Of a stretch of DNA of 64,000 nucleotides, positions 9,101 to 16,217 are shown piece after piece. How positions within the stretch are numbered: position 1 is the first letter of the stretch; every line of letters starts with the position of its first letter. Position numbers and translations under genes: made by a program. Source of the DNA: Desulfomonile tiedjei (GTDB lineage: Bacteria > Desulfobacterota > Desulfomonilia > Desulfomonilales > Desulfomonilaceae); NCBI GenBank assembly GCA_016212925.1, contig JACRDF010000015.1:1-64000 (forward strand), read 5' to 3'. The notes below the pieces were generated by a model. The model was not told the DNA's origin and did not search any database. It saw nothing but the letters and a program-made list of their open reading frames with translations.

Positions 9101-9241
9101 AAAGACCCCCAGATGCAGCGCAACAATGGCTCTCCAACCCACGCTGAACGCCTGCACATAGATATAGCCCAGGATAAACGCCAGAAGGGACGCGGCCAGG
9201 ATAGTCGCAAGATTTCGGACCGATGAAGACGCGCCCTGCAT
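6143..9241 (-). CDS. O-antigen ligase/polymerase fused to a secreted right-handed beta-helix domain
   Basis: A single 1032-residue frame with two unrelated parts. Residues 1 to about 475 are a polytopic Wzy/O-antigen ligase-type membrane protein of 10-12 predicted TM helices, with the large periplasmic loop and HNEYLLRAAETGIPGFLLY motif of the family. After a charged linker (EKRRLSQEGSDPRLSRGNRL), Met498 opens a typical signal-peptide-like segment (MVASLSATILLLAVFPAQS, AAT). It is followed by a parallel beta-helix protein: YHVSAATGNDMAAGTETEPFKTI, repeated NNL/NNI rungs, and an end SPARGAGV...DIGAYQY usual for such exported pectate-lyase-like folds. No good ribosome site precedes the internal Met498. 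The C-terminal half would lie in the periplasm, anchored to the ligase. The deacetylase gene lies 40 bp upstream on the same strand. Confidence 0.85.
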   Translation of the reverse strand: MQGASSSVRNLATILAASLLAFILGYIYVQAFSVGWRAIVALHLGVFFFLGCALFISDLRSFLLFIMIFAVPLEYGYHLTYQLLGAETSPFSIGLRIDVVDVVLVLLYLHWAFSLAQEPLGRVRITVGSSIGKLFFAWVAWVTVAGILRSEHWNYTFFELVALFKGLLLYFYLVNNLRSERDLRVIIYAFFAVTVAQGLYILMQYVTGYNYTLHGETSLDLAEPGQVFRAIGFTGWDGGAAIMNYVLPIMLIYYLAIADRFKRWAMVMGIGLVLVGLLLTKLRTAYLAALVSTITVVGVSYLRGWISPRRILMVMVAGLACLVAATPFVLQRFETGGTGLERIPLMLTALNMIKDNFLLGVGANNYFFYMDQYLPVSQRHTWQYTVHNEYLLRAAETGIPGFLLYYSLLLVMMKKLWIAGRSSNPWIYAASLGLFAGLLGSIPYRLTSFFHTAPLLSEFCVVLALTYLLENLEKRRLSQEGSDPRLSRGNRLGQAKGMVASLSATILLLAVFPAQSAATTYHVSAATGNDMAAGTETEPFKTITRASKALEPGDTVLIHEGVYHEQIMGGKSGLQGAPITYQGIDRSKVILQGSVLVKDWSRDQNLWVRRGLAPITAINAFVMVDQKRMLREVRSKADMPEGSFHLATDGTYSIRLWHDADPNRDHQVEVYELDLAFNSGDRWGGTAKKWITLRNMTLEKYGSFGVSTDFSRPADNAHWELDNIIVRYNRAEGVFQCLDDWYVHDCVFMRNGRHGCQINGARVMFVNNLAAENEWFGESGIGGCGILIGPDESAHSTVIRNNIFRDNGDYPDGYGCGIYLEGRSRDNLIENNLIEGGTSSGIGFFGSSHNKVINNLLVNVAPKGNWDKSGAFVVYRSFEGAPTQSVGNLVAHNTVWRCSAPLVVMDPENKIQRDDLNRFVNNLFAQCRYLSPPPKSLAITLEGNGFFYCPPSKTATEMAWWLKGMVGKDEGGLSDNVLGKAPGLNDPAAGDFHLKPESPARGAGVRLDHAPTDRAGNPRPSDKRPDIGAYQY

Positions 9242-9281
9242 GTGTTATTCTCCGACGGTGAGTCGGCGCCTTTCCGGACGG

Positions 9282-10424
9282 CTAGCGGCCATCACCGGCA
9301 CCCTTGGCGAGACCTCTCATTCTCAGACAATGGACGACGCCGGCCAAAACCGCAAGCGCCAATACTACGGGAACCATGACAACTATTTTGTTTTTTATGC
9401 CATGACCGAAAAAATCGGTCCAGGCCTTAACATAAGTCAGCCATATTCCCGTATATGGCACAAAGGAAGGTCCCTGTAGTTCCTGCGGTCTCTCCTGAAA
9501 TATTTGCCAAAGCTCCCTGGCTGTAACCACTTTGAATCGCTTGTCTGATGTTACCAGTTTGAGGACTTTGTCCAGTTTTTGGATGTTTTCCATCCGCGGG
9601 CCCGTTACTTTCAGCGGCTCGTACGGAACGTCAGCACGAGTGTAGTGAAAAAAATTGTAGAAATGCATAAAGACCGTGGCTACAGGAAGGCCGTGGTCCG
9701 CGATCTGGTTGAGGGCCTCCTCCTGTTCCTCCCAGATAGTTCGGTCGATGTCCAGACCGGTCATTCCTGCATATCCAATGAATGGGACCCTTCTAATTAG
9801 CGTGATTGGAAGCTCATATACGCCGCGGATTTTCCCGAATTTGTTTATCAGGTCTTCGGGCAACGGTACCAGGCTCCTCGGGTCAATCGGAAATATGGAA
9901 GAATCCATGCGAATCCCGAATTCAGGCAATAGATCAAGTGTCTCCCGGTCGATTGCCCACGCGGCCGCCCTGTGGGCAACGGGCCGTGGACCACCGGCCC
10001 GTTCAATGTTCGCGATGGCCAGATCGAACATTTTCCTGCGCTCTTCAATGGAATACATAGTGGGGAGCGGACGCGACACGTCTATTGCATTCGGATGCGG
10101 GTGCAATTCAAGATCATGGCCTCGCGATACCAAGAAGCTCAGATTGGAGAACATCTTATCAGTGAGCTGTGGCGGGCACAAAGTGCTGACGAAAAAGGTG
10201 CCCTTCAGGCCGTACTGCTCCAGTTTTTCCACTATCAGGGGCACTCCATAGTCCTTGCCTTCCCAAGTGCCTTGAAAATCATCTCCGCAGGTCCAACAAA
10301 CATCTGTTGTAAAAACGAGGTAAGTGCCTGAGCTGCTTTCAGGCGCGGACAAGCATAGCAGAGCCGTTAGAAAAGCTCCGACAAGCAACTCTCGATCTTG
10401 AAAAAGTCTGCGCAAGATTTTCAC
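9282..10424 (-). CDS. Polysaccharide deacetylase family protein, membrane-anchored
   Basis: A 380-residue exported enzyme of the NodB-homology (CE4-like) superfamily. Residues 1-33 look like a signal peptide (LLVGAFLTALLCLSAPESSSG). Motif 1 is TTDVCW (catalytic Asp region) rather than TFDDG. Motif 2 is LELHPHPN with the metal-binding histidines, and motif 3 may be VAHRAAAW. A hydrophobic helix near the C-terminus (KIVVMVPVVLALAVLAGVVHCL) followed by basic residues suggests a membrane anchor with the catalytic domain outside. It is co-directional with, and 40 bp upstream of, the ligase/beta-helix gene, so both likely act on the same glycan at the periplasmic face. The substrate is unknown. Confidence 0.8.
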   Translation of the reverse strand: MKILRRLFQDRELLVGAFLTALLCLSAPESSSGTYLVFTTDVCWTCGDDFQGTWEGKDYGVPLIVEKLEQYGLKGTFFVSTLCPPQLTDKMFSNLSFLVSRGHDLELHPHPNAIDVSRPLPTMYSIEERRKMFDLAIANIERAGGPRPVAHRAAAWAIDRETLDLLPEFGIRMDSSIFPIDPRSLVPLPEDLINKFGKIRGVYELPITLIRRVPFIGYAGMTGLDIDRTIWEEQEEALNQIADHGLPVATVFMHFYNFFHYTRADVPYEPLKVTGPRMENIQKLDKVLKLVTSDKRFKVVTARELWQIFQERPQELQGPSFVPYTGIWLTYVKAWTDFFGHGIKNKIVVMVPVVLALAVLAGVVHCLRMRGLAKGAGDGR

Positions 10425-10679
10425 ACGAATCGTAAGATTTCTGTCCGGGTCGCACCGTTCCCTTTTCGGCCAGGGAGCGGAACCGAAAAGACCGCTCAGA
10501 ATGGAAGCATCGTATCACGCGGCCGGTTGTATTGTCCACGTTTCGTAGCATCTCCATTGGGTTAACGACCATTTGAGGTTCTTTGCATGACCTGCAGCGG
10601 AGCAGAAAACCATTGACTGGACACAGGATCGTAAGATACCTTCGACAATCGCTTAACCAGCCCTTCGGAAGGACGGTTG

Positions 10680-11801
10680 ATGAATCTCAAGGGCCTTGTG
10701 ATACACCAAGGAGACTCGCAGGACACGTCGGCGTACACCCACCGTGTGATGCATTTGGCCGAATGCCTCGCCGAGCGATCCATCGACTGTGACTTCTTGT
10801 ACATGAGGGATACTTTACTTCTCTACAAACAAACTACAGCCTCACTCTTCATGCCTCTTTGGGCGAGAACCCTCGGGAATTATGACTTCATCTATACGGG
10901 ATGCGAAGGCGCCGGCCAGGCGATGTACTTCTGCCGACCCTTTATCAACGGCCCGATAATATACGACATGCACGGCGATTCTCCGGCACAATCAGCCCTT
11001 GAACGGCAGATTGAGTCCGAGGGTCGAACAACGAGTCCGTCCCTGAGAGTGAGAATGGTCTCTCGCATGGCCATGGCATGCGCTGATTACCTTATTACCG
11101 TATGCAAGCCACACCTGGAATCACTGATACGGGAAGGCTGGCCGGAAGACCGTGTGGGGATCATACGCAACGGAGTTGACCTGAATCTGTTCCAAGAGCT
11201 TCCGTTCCCTGAACGCCCCGAGTTCACCTTTGGATATGCCGGTGCTTTTCAATATTGGCAACGCATGGACAACCTCATCGAGGCATTTGAAAGGGTCGGC
11301 AATCCGAACATCCGCTTGTTGATGATCGGTTTCGGGGACGATGATCGTTCTATTAAGCAACAGTTCAAGGATAAGTTCGGCTCCCGGGTCCGGCTGGTGG
11401 ACAAAACCGACCGGCCATCCATGATGAAGCTTCTGTCCTCCGTCTCGGTCCTCATTATTCCGCGAAGTCCCCACCAGGCCCTGCTGCACGCATTCCCGAC
11501 AAAATTCGCCGAATACGCAGCTATGGGAAGACCGATAATGGTCAACGATATAGACGAAACAGCGGATTTTGTAAGGAAATACAAGTGCGGGTTCGTGTCC
11601 GATCCTTCTCCGGAGGCCATGGCCCAAACGATGGAGCACGTGGCGAAACTGCCTATCCACACTCTTGTTGACATGGGACGTCGCGCCAGACTGATGGCTG
11701 AAGAGAACTTTTCGTGGGAGAAGATCGGAGACGCTTACGCGGAATTGGTCCGCTCGGTGGTTGCCCGTTTCCGCCGTGCAAAGAGCCGGGTTGGGCCGTG
11801 A
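10680..11801 (+). CDS. Glycosyltransferase family 4 protein
   Basis: A 373-residue GT-B fold glycosyltransferase, cytoplasmic, adding a sugar to the lipid-linked repeat unit. The N-terminal domain starts NLKGLVIHQGDSQDTSAYTHRVMHLAECL. The C-terminal donor-binding domain has FTFGYAGAFQYWQRMDNLIEAFE, LLMIGFGDD, and the late FPTKFAEYAAMGRPIMV segment, equivalent to the E-x7-E region. The start is either TTG 10677 or, more likely, ATG 10680; GGAAGGA lies just upstream. It is divergent from the deacetylase gene across about 255 bp that should carry two promoters, and sits 23 bp before wecB, so the two form an operon. Confidence 0.85.
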   Translation: MNLKGLVIHQGDSQDTSAYTHRVMHLAECLAERSIDCDFLYMRDTLLLYKQTTASLFMPLWARTLGNYDFIYTGCEGAGQAMYFCRPFINGPIIYDMHGDSPAQSALERQIESEGRTTSPSLRVRMVSRMAMACADYLITVCKPHLESLIREGWPEDRVGIIRNGVDLNLFQELPFPERPEFTFGYAGAFQYWQRMDNLIEAFERVGNPNIRLLMIGFGDDDRSIKQQFKDKFGSRVRLVDKTDRPSMMKLLSSVSVLIIPRSPHQALLHAFPTKFAEYAAMGRPIMVNDIDETADFVRKYKCGFVSDPSPEAMAQTMEHVAKLPIHTLVDMGRRARLMAEENFSWEKIGDAYAELVRSVVARFRRAKSRVGP

Positions 11802-11824
11802 GATAACGGTCGGAGATCACAAAA

Positions 11825-12961
11825 ATGTTTACCGTATTATTAGCGTTTGGGACCAGGCCGGAAGCCATAAAACTTGCCCCTGTGTACAAGGAAATCGCGA
11901 GGCGTTCGGACCGCCTTCGGCTGGTCTGCTGCGTCACAGGGCAGCATCGAGAACTGCTCGACCAGATGTTGAAGGTCTTCGGCATGCGTGCGGACCACGA
12001 TCTTCGTATCCTCGAAGTGGATCAGACGCTTTTTCATATTACGGCAAGCGTTCTGGAAAAAATGCGGGACGTTTTGTTGCAGGAAAAGCCGGACATCCTC
12101 GTGGTCCAAGGAGATACGTCCTCCGCTTTCGCTGCTGCGCTGGCCGCTTTCTATTCGAAAATACCAGTCGCCCACGTGGAGGCCGGTTTAAGGTCGTACG
12201 ATCGTTTTCAACCCTTCCCGGAAGAAATAAACAGGACTTTTATCTCCCATATGGCCGACCTGAACTTCTGTCCCACCAAACGGGCAGCGGAAAACCTGCT
12301 CAATGAGAAGATAGAGCCCGACTCAATCCATATTACCGGTAATACGGTTATCGACGCCTTGCTCCATACGGTGAAACTCCTGAGCGACGACCCTCATTCA
12401 GCGGACTACCTTTCCGAACTCCGCCTTGGCCAGGGGAGGATGATCCTTGTAACCGGCCATCGAAGGGAGAATTTCGGTCCGGGACTGGCCAATTTGTCTC
12501 ACGCGTTGGTCGACCTGGTGGAAAGATTTGATGATGTTACCGTTGTATATTCGGTCCATCCTAACCCCAACGTGAGGGGACCGGTGGAACGAATATTGGG
12601 CTCTCATGAGAGGATAAGAGTCATACCGCCGCCGGACTATATTCGATTTGTGGCTCTTATGAATATGTCATATCTCATTATCACGGATTCGGGCGGCATT
12701 CAGGAAGAGGCGCCATCGCTGAAGAAGCCGGTGTTGATTGTCAGGAACGTAACCGAAAGGCCGGAAGCGGTAGAATGCGGCGCGGCTATGCTGGTGGGCA
12801 CCGACCGGGAAACAATAGTAAGAGAATCCGCACGCTTGCTTGAAAACATTGATCATTACAAATCAATGATGGTAAAGGAAAGTCCGTTTGGCGACGGCCA
12901 CGCAGCGGAGAAGATAGTTGACACTATCGAGGTTTTTTTGAATGATCGCACAAAACCCTAA
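11825..12961 (+). CDS. wecB: UDP-N-acetylglucosamine 2-epimerase (non-hydrolysing)
   Basis: A 378-residue cytosolic enzyme that interconverts UDP-GlcNAc and UDP-ManNAc, supplying ManNAc or ManNAcA for the polysaccharide. The family motifs are present in order: GTRPEAIK at residues 9-16, VQGDTSSAFAAALAAF, HVEAGLRSYDRFQPFPEEINR, VTGHRRENFG, VHPNPNVRGPV and TDSGGIQEEAPSLKKPV with a following RNVTERPEAVECG. Length is normal for the family. It follows a GT4 gene by 23 bp. A UDP-ManNAc dehydrogenase (wecC) is not in the window, so whether the sugar is used as ManNAc or its uronic acid is open. Confidence 0.95.
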   Translation: MFTVLLAFGTRPEAIKLAPVYKEIARRSDRLRLVCCVTGQHRELLDQMLKVFGMRADHDLRILEVDQTLFHITASVLEKMRDVLLQEKPDILVVQGDTSSAFAAALAAFYSKIPVAHVEAGLRSYDRFQPFPEEINRTFISHMADLNFCPTKRAAENLLNEKIEPDSIHITGNTVIDALLHTVKLLSDDPHSADYLSELRLGQGRMILVTGHRRENFGPGLANLSHALVDLVERFDDVTVVYSVHPNPNVRGPVERILGSHERIRVIPPPDYIRFVALMNMSYLIITDSGGIQEEAPSLKKPVLIVRNVTERPEAVECGAAMLVGTDRETIVRESARLLENIDHYKSMMVKESPFGDGHAAEKIVDTIEVFLNDRTKP

Positions 12962-13119
12962 CGCTCGGAATTCAAAGGACCACGGTTCACCGGGTCGACG
13001 TTGCAGGCTTAGGAAGGCTCCGTGGACTTCCCCACATTAGACGAGGCTTTGGGAAGAATCCCATCAAAAACTACAGAATTTGCAGGGGGGCCATCGAGAA
13101 ACTCAGCGTGGAAAAGCCA

Positions 13120-13400
13120 ATGGAGAGGTTAGCACCAGTTGATGCCGATGTCACGCCACGTGGGAGCTTTCTTGTTCGATAAGCAAAGAAGGCTACGGGG
13201 CTGGATAGCCGGCCGCGTTCAACGAAGTGACATTGGGTGAACCCGGCCCTGGCAGATCTGCGAAGTGATGTCAGACCGCGACTGCTCGCAACGGACAGGA
13301 TTTCCCGACGCCAGCCGGGAACCGGCTTATCTACGTTACTCATGAAGGAGCGTGGACACGAGATGACGGCCACGGCGACGGAACGTAAGTTGAAGAGACC
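13120..13400 (+). other. Possible 5' remnant of a group II intron
   Basis: The stretch containing CGCCACGTGGGAGC, GGTGAACCCGGCCCTGGCAG and CTGCTCGCAACGGACAGG, ending in a short frame starting MTATATERKLKRP, recalls the structured leader and first codons of the maturase of bacterial group II introns. It breaks off where the MITE-like element begins, and no reverse transcriptase body or domain V/VI is present. The call rests on remembered resemblance only. Confidence 0.3.
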
Positions 13401-13403
13401 CTG

Positions 13404-13616
13404 TTATACCGGGCGCCAAATTTTTTGTCCGAATGCGGTGGGTATAGGTAGGGGCAGGCCTCGTGCCTGCCCTAAGCCCAACGAAATGCTCGGACAAGGA
13501 TGGACGCGGGAGTCCGCTCCATAGTACGGAGGCCGGAGCTTCTCTTTGAACCTAAGAACTGCCTCCCACGCAGTGTCGAGAGACAAATAGGATAGTAATT
13601 TCGGCAACTGCTATAA
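13404..13616. mobile_element. MITE-like element, copy 1
   Basis: The left end TTATACCGGGCGCCAAATTT (13404 on) and right end (reverse complement TTATAGCAGTTGCCGAAATT, ending 13616) resemble each other and the termini of the element at 42571-42796 (CTATA-TGGTTGCCA... TTTTTGTCCGA). The interior codes for nothing recognisable and carries a short palindrome. It is about 213 bp long and non-autonomous. Confidence 0.5.
13449..13474. repeat. Short palindromic repeat (aggggcaggc type)
   Basis: TAGGGGCAGGC at 13449-13459 pairs with GCCTGCCCTA at 13465-13474. It belongs to the same style as the TGTAGGGGCG...CGCCCCTACA elements elsewhere in the window. Confidence 0.65.
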
Positions 13617-13938
13617 GTCGGTGGGGGTAGAATTGGAATCGAAACATAGCCCATCGGATAGATCCTACAAGAATTACCCAGGTCTTCTCGGTATCAAGCG
13701 GCTTGAATCTCCCATGTTGGGCTTACATCAGGCCGGCCTTGTCCAAAAACCCCTTAGCGATATCACGACCTTGATGCCATCCCCGTCCCACAACATCCTT
13801 GGCTGCAAGCCGTTCTTACACTGCCTAGCAGATTTCTTGGGGACTTCCCGCAAGCTGAATTCTCGACTACGTCCAGAAACCGCGATTGGCACGTATGTTG
13901 AAAGTAGGAATAGGAATAGAAATCCCGGCGGAGGTCAG

Positions 13939-14217
13939 ATGACAAGGGAAGAGCAAATGAAAGCAGCATGGACGTTGCTGCAGGAAGTTCAACTCTCCCC
14001 TCGCTCTTATACGGCGCGGGGAAGACAACAGGTGAGAGAAACGGCAAGGATAAGCTGTAGCCTGCCTGCAGACGTAGTAAAGCGTTTGGACAGCTTAGGA
14101 AATGCCAGGTCCCACCATGTGGAAAGGGCCATCAAGTTGTACTTACTCCTGATGGACAGCAAAGGCCTCGCCTTGGAAACAGCCTCAACGACCCACAAGA
14201 AAGATCCCCTCCTCTAA
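13939..14217 (+). CDS. Ribbon-helix-helix DNA-binding protein
   Basis: A 92-residue small basic protein. The start at ATG 13939 is chosen because GGCGGAGG lies 4 bp upstream and the longer upstream frame has no features. Residues about 40-80 (ARISCSLPADVVKRLDSLG, then HHVERAIKLYLLLMD) match the beta-strand, helix, helix pattern of ribbon-helix-helix (CopG/Arc-like) domains, including the polar strand and the turn before helix B. It could be a stand-alone repressor or the antitoxin of a lost toxin; no toxin gene is adjacent. The next gene is the receiver protein, with a palindromic site between them that this or another regulator could bind (inference). Confidence 0.6.
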   Translation: MTREEQMKAAWTLLQEVQLSPRSYTARGRQQVRETARISCSLPADVVKRLDSLGNARSHHVERAIKLYLLLMDSKGLALETASTTHKKDPLL

Positions 14218-14342
14218 TCTAGACCTTCTTCTCGGTTACATATCTGAACTTTATCATATGGTGTCATACGGCGTCGGACGGCCGGATACGCTTGAAAGTC
14301 CCTCTCACTGCACTTTTTCGTTTAACTTCCGTTTCCTTTAGG

Positions 14343-14363
14343 TTATCCTACACCGTAGGATAA
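14343..14363. promoter_or_regulatory. Perfect 9-3-9 palindrome, likely operator
   Basis: TTATCCTAC (14343-14351), ACC, GTAGGATAA (14355-14363) is an exact inverted repeat located 72 bp upstream of the receiver-domain gene. It is AT-rich and has no U-tract, so it suits a dimeric regulator-binding site better than a terminator. Confidence 0.5.
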
Positions 14364-14434
14364 TTACTAGTGATTGATGGGAAACCAGGTCTGCCGAAGG
14401 TATTTCAGTTTCCGCCTTTAGCCGAGGCCCCGGG

Positions 14435-14845
14435 ATGGCGTCTAACACAATGAAGAATTGCTCGAAACAAGGAGAGACGGAGACCATTCTGCTGGTCGAA
14501 GATGAAGATCTGGTAAGCGACCTGACAAAAAGGTTTTTGGAGGGATCCGGCTACACAGTGCTTACCGCAGCGAATGGGAAAGAAGCCTTGGACCTGTACG
14601 AGAAAGAGGGAGATAGAGTTTCCCTGGTAATTCTCGATCTTATCATGCCGGAAATGGGAGGTAGGGAGTGCCTGGCGGCACTTCGCAAGGTTGATCCCAA
14701 TGTAAAGATTTTGATAATCAGCGGCTATCCTGTGAGTGGACCCACGAAAGAGACCTTCGATTCGGTAGCCACGGCCTTTGTCGGCAAGCCATATACCATG
14801 AAGGAGATACTTCGAGCAGTTCGGGACGTCTTGGATTCTGAATGA
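14435..14845 (+). CDS. Stand-alone response-regulator receiver protein
   Basis: A 136-residue single receiver (CheY-like) domain with no output domain. The phosphorylation site is complete: acidic pocket VEDED at 21-25, phospho-acceptor Asp68 in LVILDLIMPEMGG, Ser96 in IISGYP and Lys118 in VGKPY. A short hydrophilic tail (residues 1-16) precedes it. GAGG lies 8 bp before the start. No histidine kinase is adjacent, so it is an orphan that probably works by protein contact, in a phosphorelay or on the polysaccharide machinery. The palindrome at 14343-14363 suggests its transcription is regulated. Confidence 0.9.
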   Translation: MASNTMKNCSKQGETETILLVEDEDLVSDLTKRFLEGSGYTVLTAANGKEALDLYEKEGDRVSLVILDLIMPEMGGRECLAALRKVDPNVKILIISGYPVSGPTKETFDSVATAFVGKPYTMKEILRAVRDVLDSE

Positions 14846-15008
14846 CCTTCATGTGGAGTTATCTCCCCACATCTGAGGATTTGTGACCTCCACTGGGGGG
14901 GCTAAATGGAGTCGCCTCATCGAATCACTGGGCCACCAGCCGGAAGAAAGGATGGCATCACCCAACCAGGTCCCTCCCGATCACTAAGGGGGCATCAGTC
15001 GGGCCGCC

Positions 15009-16112
15009 TCACATGCTGTCATATAGGCTTCTTATCTCGTCCACACCCTTGGAGAAGTCGAATTTGTCCTCGAAAGTTTTCTTGGCGGCTTGCCCCAACT
15101 CTTGCCGCAGCGCCTTGTCTCGTTTAAGTAAGAGCACGCTTTCCGCTATCTCGTCCGGCGAGCCCGGATTGATTAGCCATCCTGACACACCATGTTCAAT
15201 CATCTCGGGAATGGCGGACACAGGTGTAGAGATTATTGGCAGGCCGCTTCTCATAGCCTCAATTATCGTCATGGGCATCCCCTCCGAGAAAGAGGGGAGC
15301 AGAAATATATCGGCAAGCCCGTAGAAAAGCGGGACCCTGTCTCGCTCGACCTCCCCCTTCAGGCGTACCCAAGCCCCAAGGTTGTCTTTTTCCACCATAG
15401 CGCGGAGTAGAGCCATTTGGCCCGGCAACTCCTCCGCTCCGACCAAAACAAATCTGACTGAAGCCTCTTGGGAGACCACTTTGTGGACCGCGTTCAGGAT
15501 TTCGTAACTCCCTTTATTCGGTCCCAACCAGCCGACGGTGAGGACAACGAAATTGTCCCTGGTTATGCCGAGACTCTGTCTGAGAGCCTCAACCTCCGCG
15601 GGATCAGGCGGATTCATTGAATGAACGAAATTCCTGAGCACCCGAACGTCCGCTTTGGGCCTGAGCTTACTTATTTCATCAACCCACCTCTGGTAGAGGA
15701 CGACTATCTTGCGGGGCAAGGCAAGCCCCATCCTCTTGTACAGCCTCTGAGACCAGGAGGCCTTGCGATAGAAACCGTCCCAGTCCGTTCCGTGCATATG
15801 AAGCAGAACTTTCACGCCCGCAAGGCGACTTAGCAACATGAACGCGGCGCTACCCAAAAAGACCGCGTCAGGCGAGTGAATGTGCACAAAGTTATAGTCA
15901 CCCTTCCTGACCTGATTGAAGAACCGGATAAACCGTCGCGCTCGGAAAAGGTTCCTACTCATCAATCCTTGTGAATCCGGGGGAACGTCCGACCTCGCGA
16001 AAGTCTCAAAAACATAATCTCTTGCAAGGTCCGAATGGGCGATATTCTGCATCACTGAGAAGATCCCGCCTCGAGGCGGAGGAACGGGGCCTACTACGAG
16101 AACGCGCCGCAT
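15009..16112 (-). CDS. Glycosyltransferase family 4 protein
   Basis: A 367-residue GT-B glycosyltransferase, cytoplasmic. The N-terminus VLVVGPVPPPRGGIFSVM carries the glycine-rich acceptor-side loop. The C-terminal domain has VLTVGWLGPNKGSYEILNAV, FVLVGAEELPGQ and the catalytic LPSFSEGMPMTIIEAMRSGLPIIST (E-x7-E) block. GGAGG lies 4 bp before the ATG. It is strikingly similar along its whole length to the protein at 26117-27250 (PPPxGGI start, SPD/SSDT region, HGTDWD versus QGGDWD, EVERDRVPL versus EVERDTVPL), so the two are recent paralogues. It lies about 105 bp downstream of the flippase gene on the same strand, consistent with co-transcription. Confidence 0.9.
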   Translation of the reverse strand: MRRVLVVGPVPPPRGGIFSVMQNIAHSDLARDYVFETFARSDVPPDSQGLMSRNLFRARRFIRFFNQVRKGDYNFVHIHSPDAVFLGSAAFMLLSRLAGVKVLLHMHGTDWDGFYRKASWSQRLYKRMGLALPRKIVVLYQRWVDEISKLRPKADVRVLRNFVHSMNPPDPAEVEALRQSLGITRDNFVVLTVGWLGPNKGSYEILNAVHKVVSQEASVRFVLVGAEELPGQMALLRAMVEKDNLGAWVRLKGEVERDRVPLFYGLADIFLLPSFSEGMPMTIIEAMRSGLPIISTPVSAIPEMIEHGVSGWLINPGSPDEIAESVLLLKRDKALRQELGQAAKKTFEDKFDFSKGVDEIRSLYDSM

Positions 16113-16217
16113 AATGGCCTCCCAAGAAGCGATCCTCCGTGCAGTTTCAAACAGCCACGAATTCTTGGTCGGATCAAATCGCCACAGAAATGTCGCCGGG
16201 TTCCCGGAATGAACCTT

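Larger units (their letters stand above)
12962..13938. other. Long non-coding, repeat-bearing interval
   Basis: About 980 bp without a convincing protein gene. From left to right it holds about 130 bp of unremarkable DNA, a segment resembling the 5' part of a group II intron (about 13120-13400), a MITE-like element (13404-13616) containing a short palindrome (13449-13474), and then about 320 bp with nothing I can identify before the ribbon-helix-helix gene. Confidence 0.5.

Noticed and set aside
13621-13938. Long frame upstream of the ribbon-helix-helix protein giving a 198-residue product
   Set aside because: The first 106 residues have no family features and no ribosome site; the strong GGCGGAGG before ATG 13939 marks the real start.
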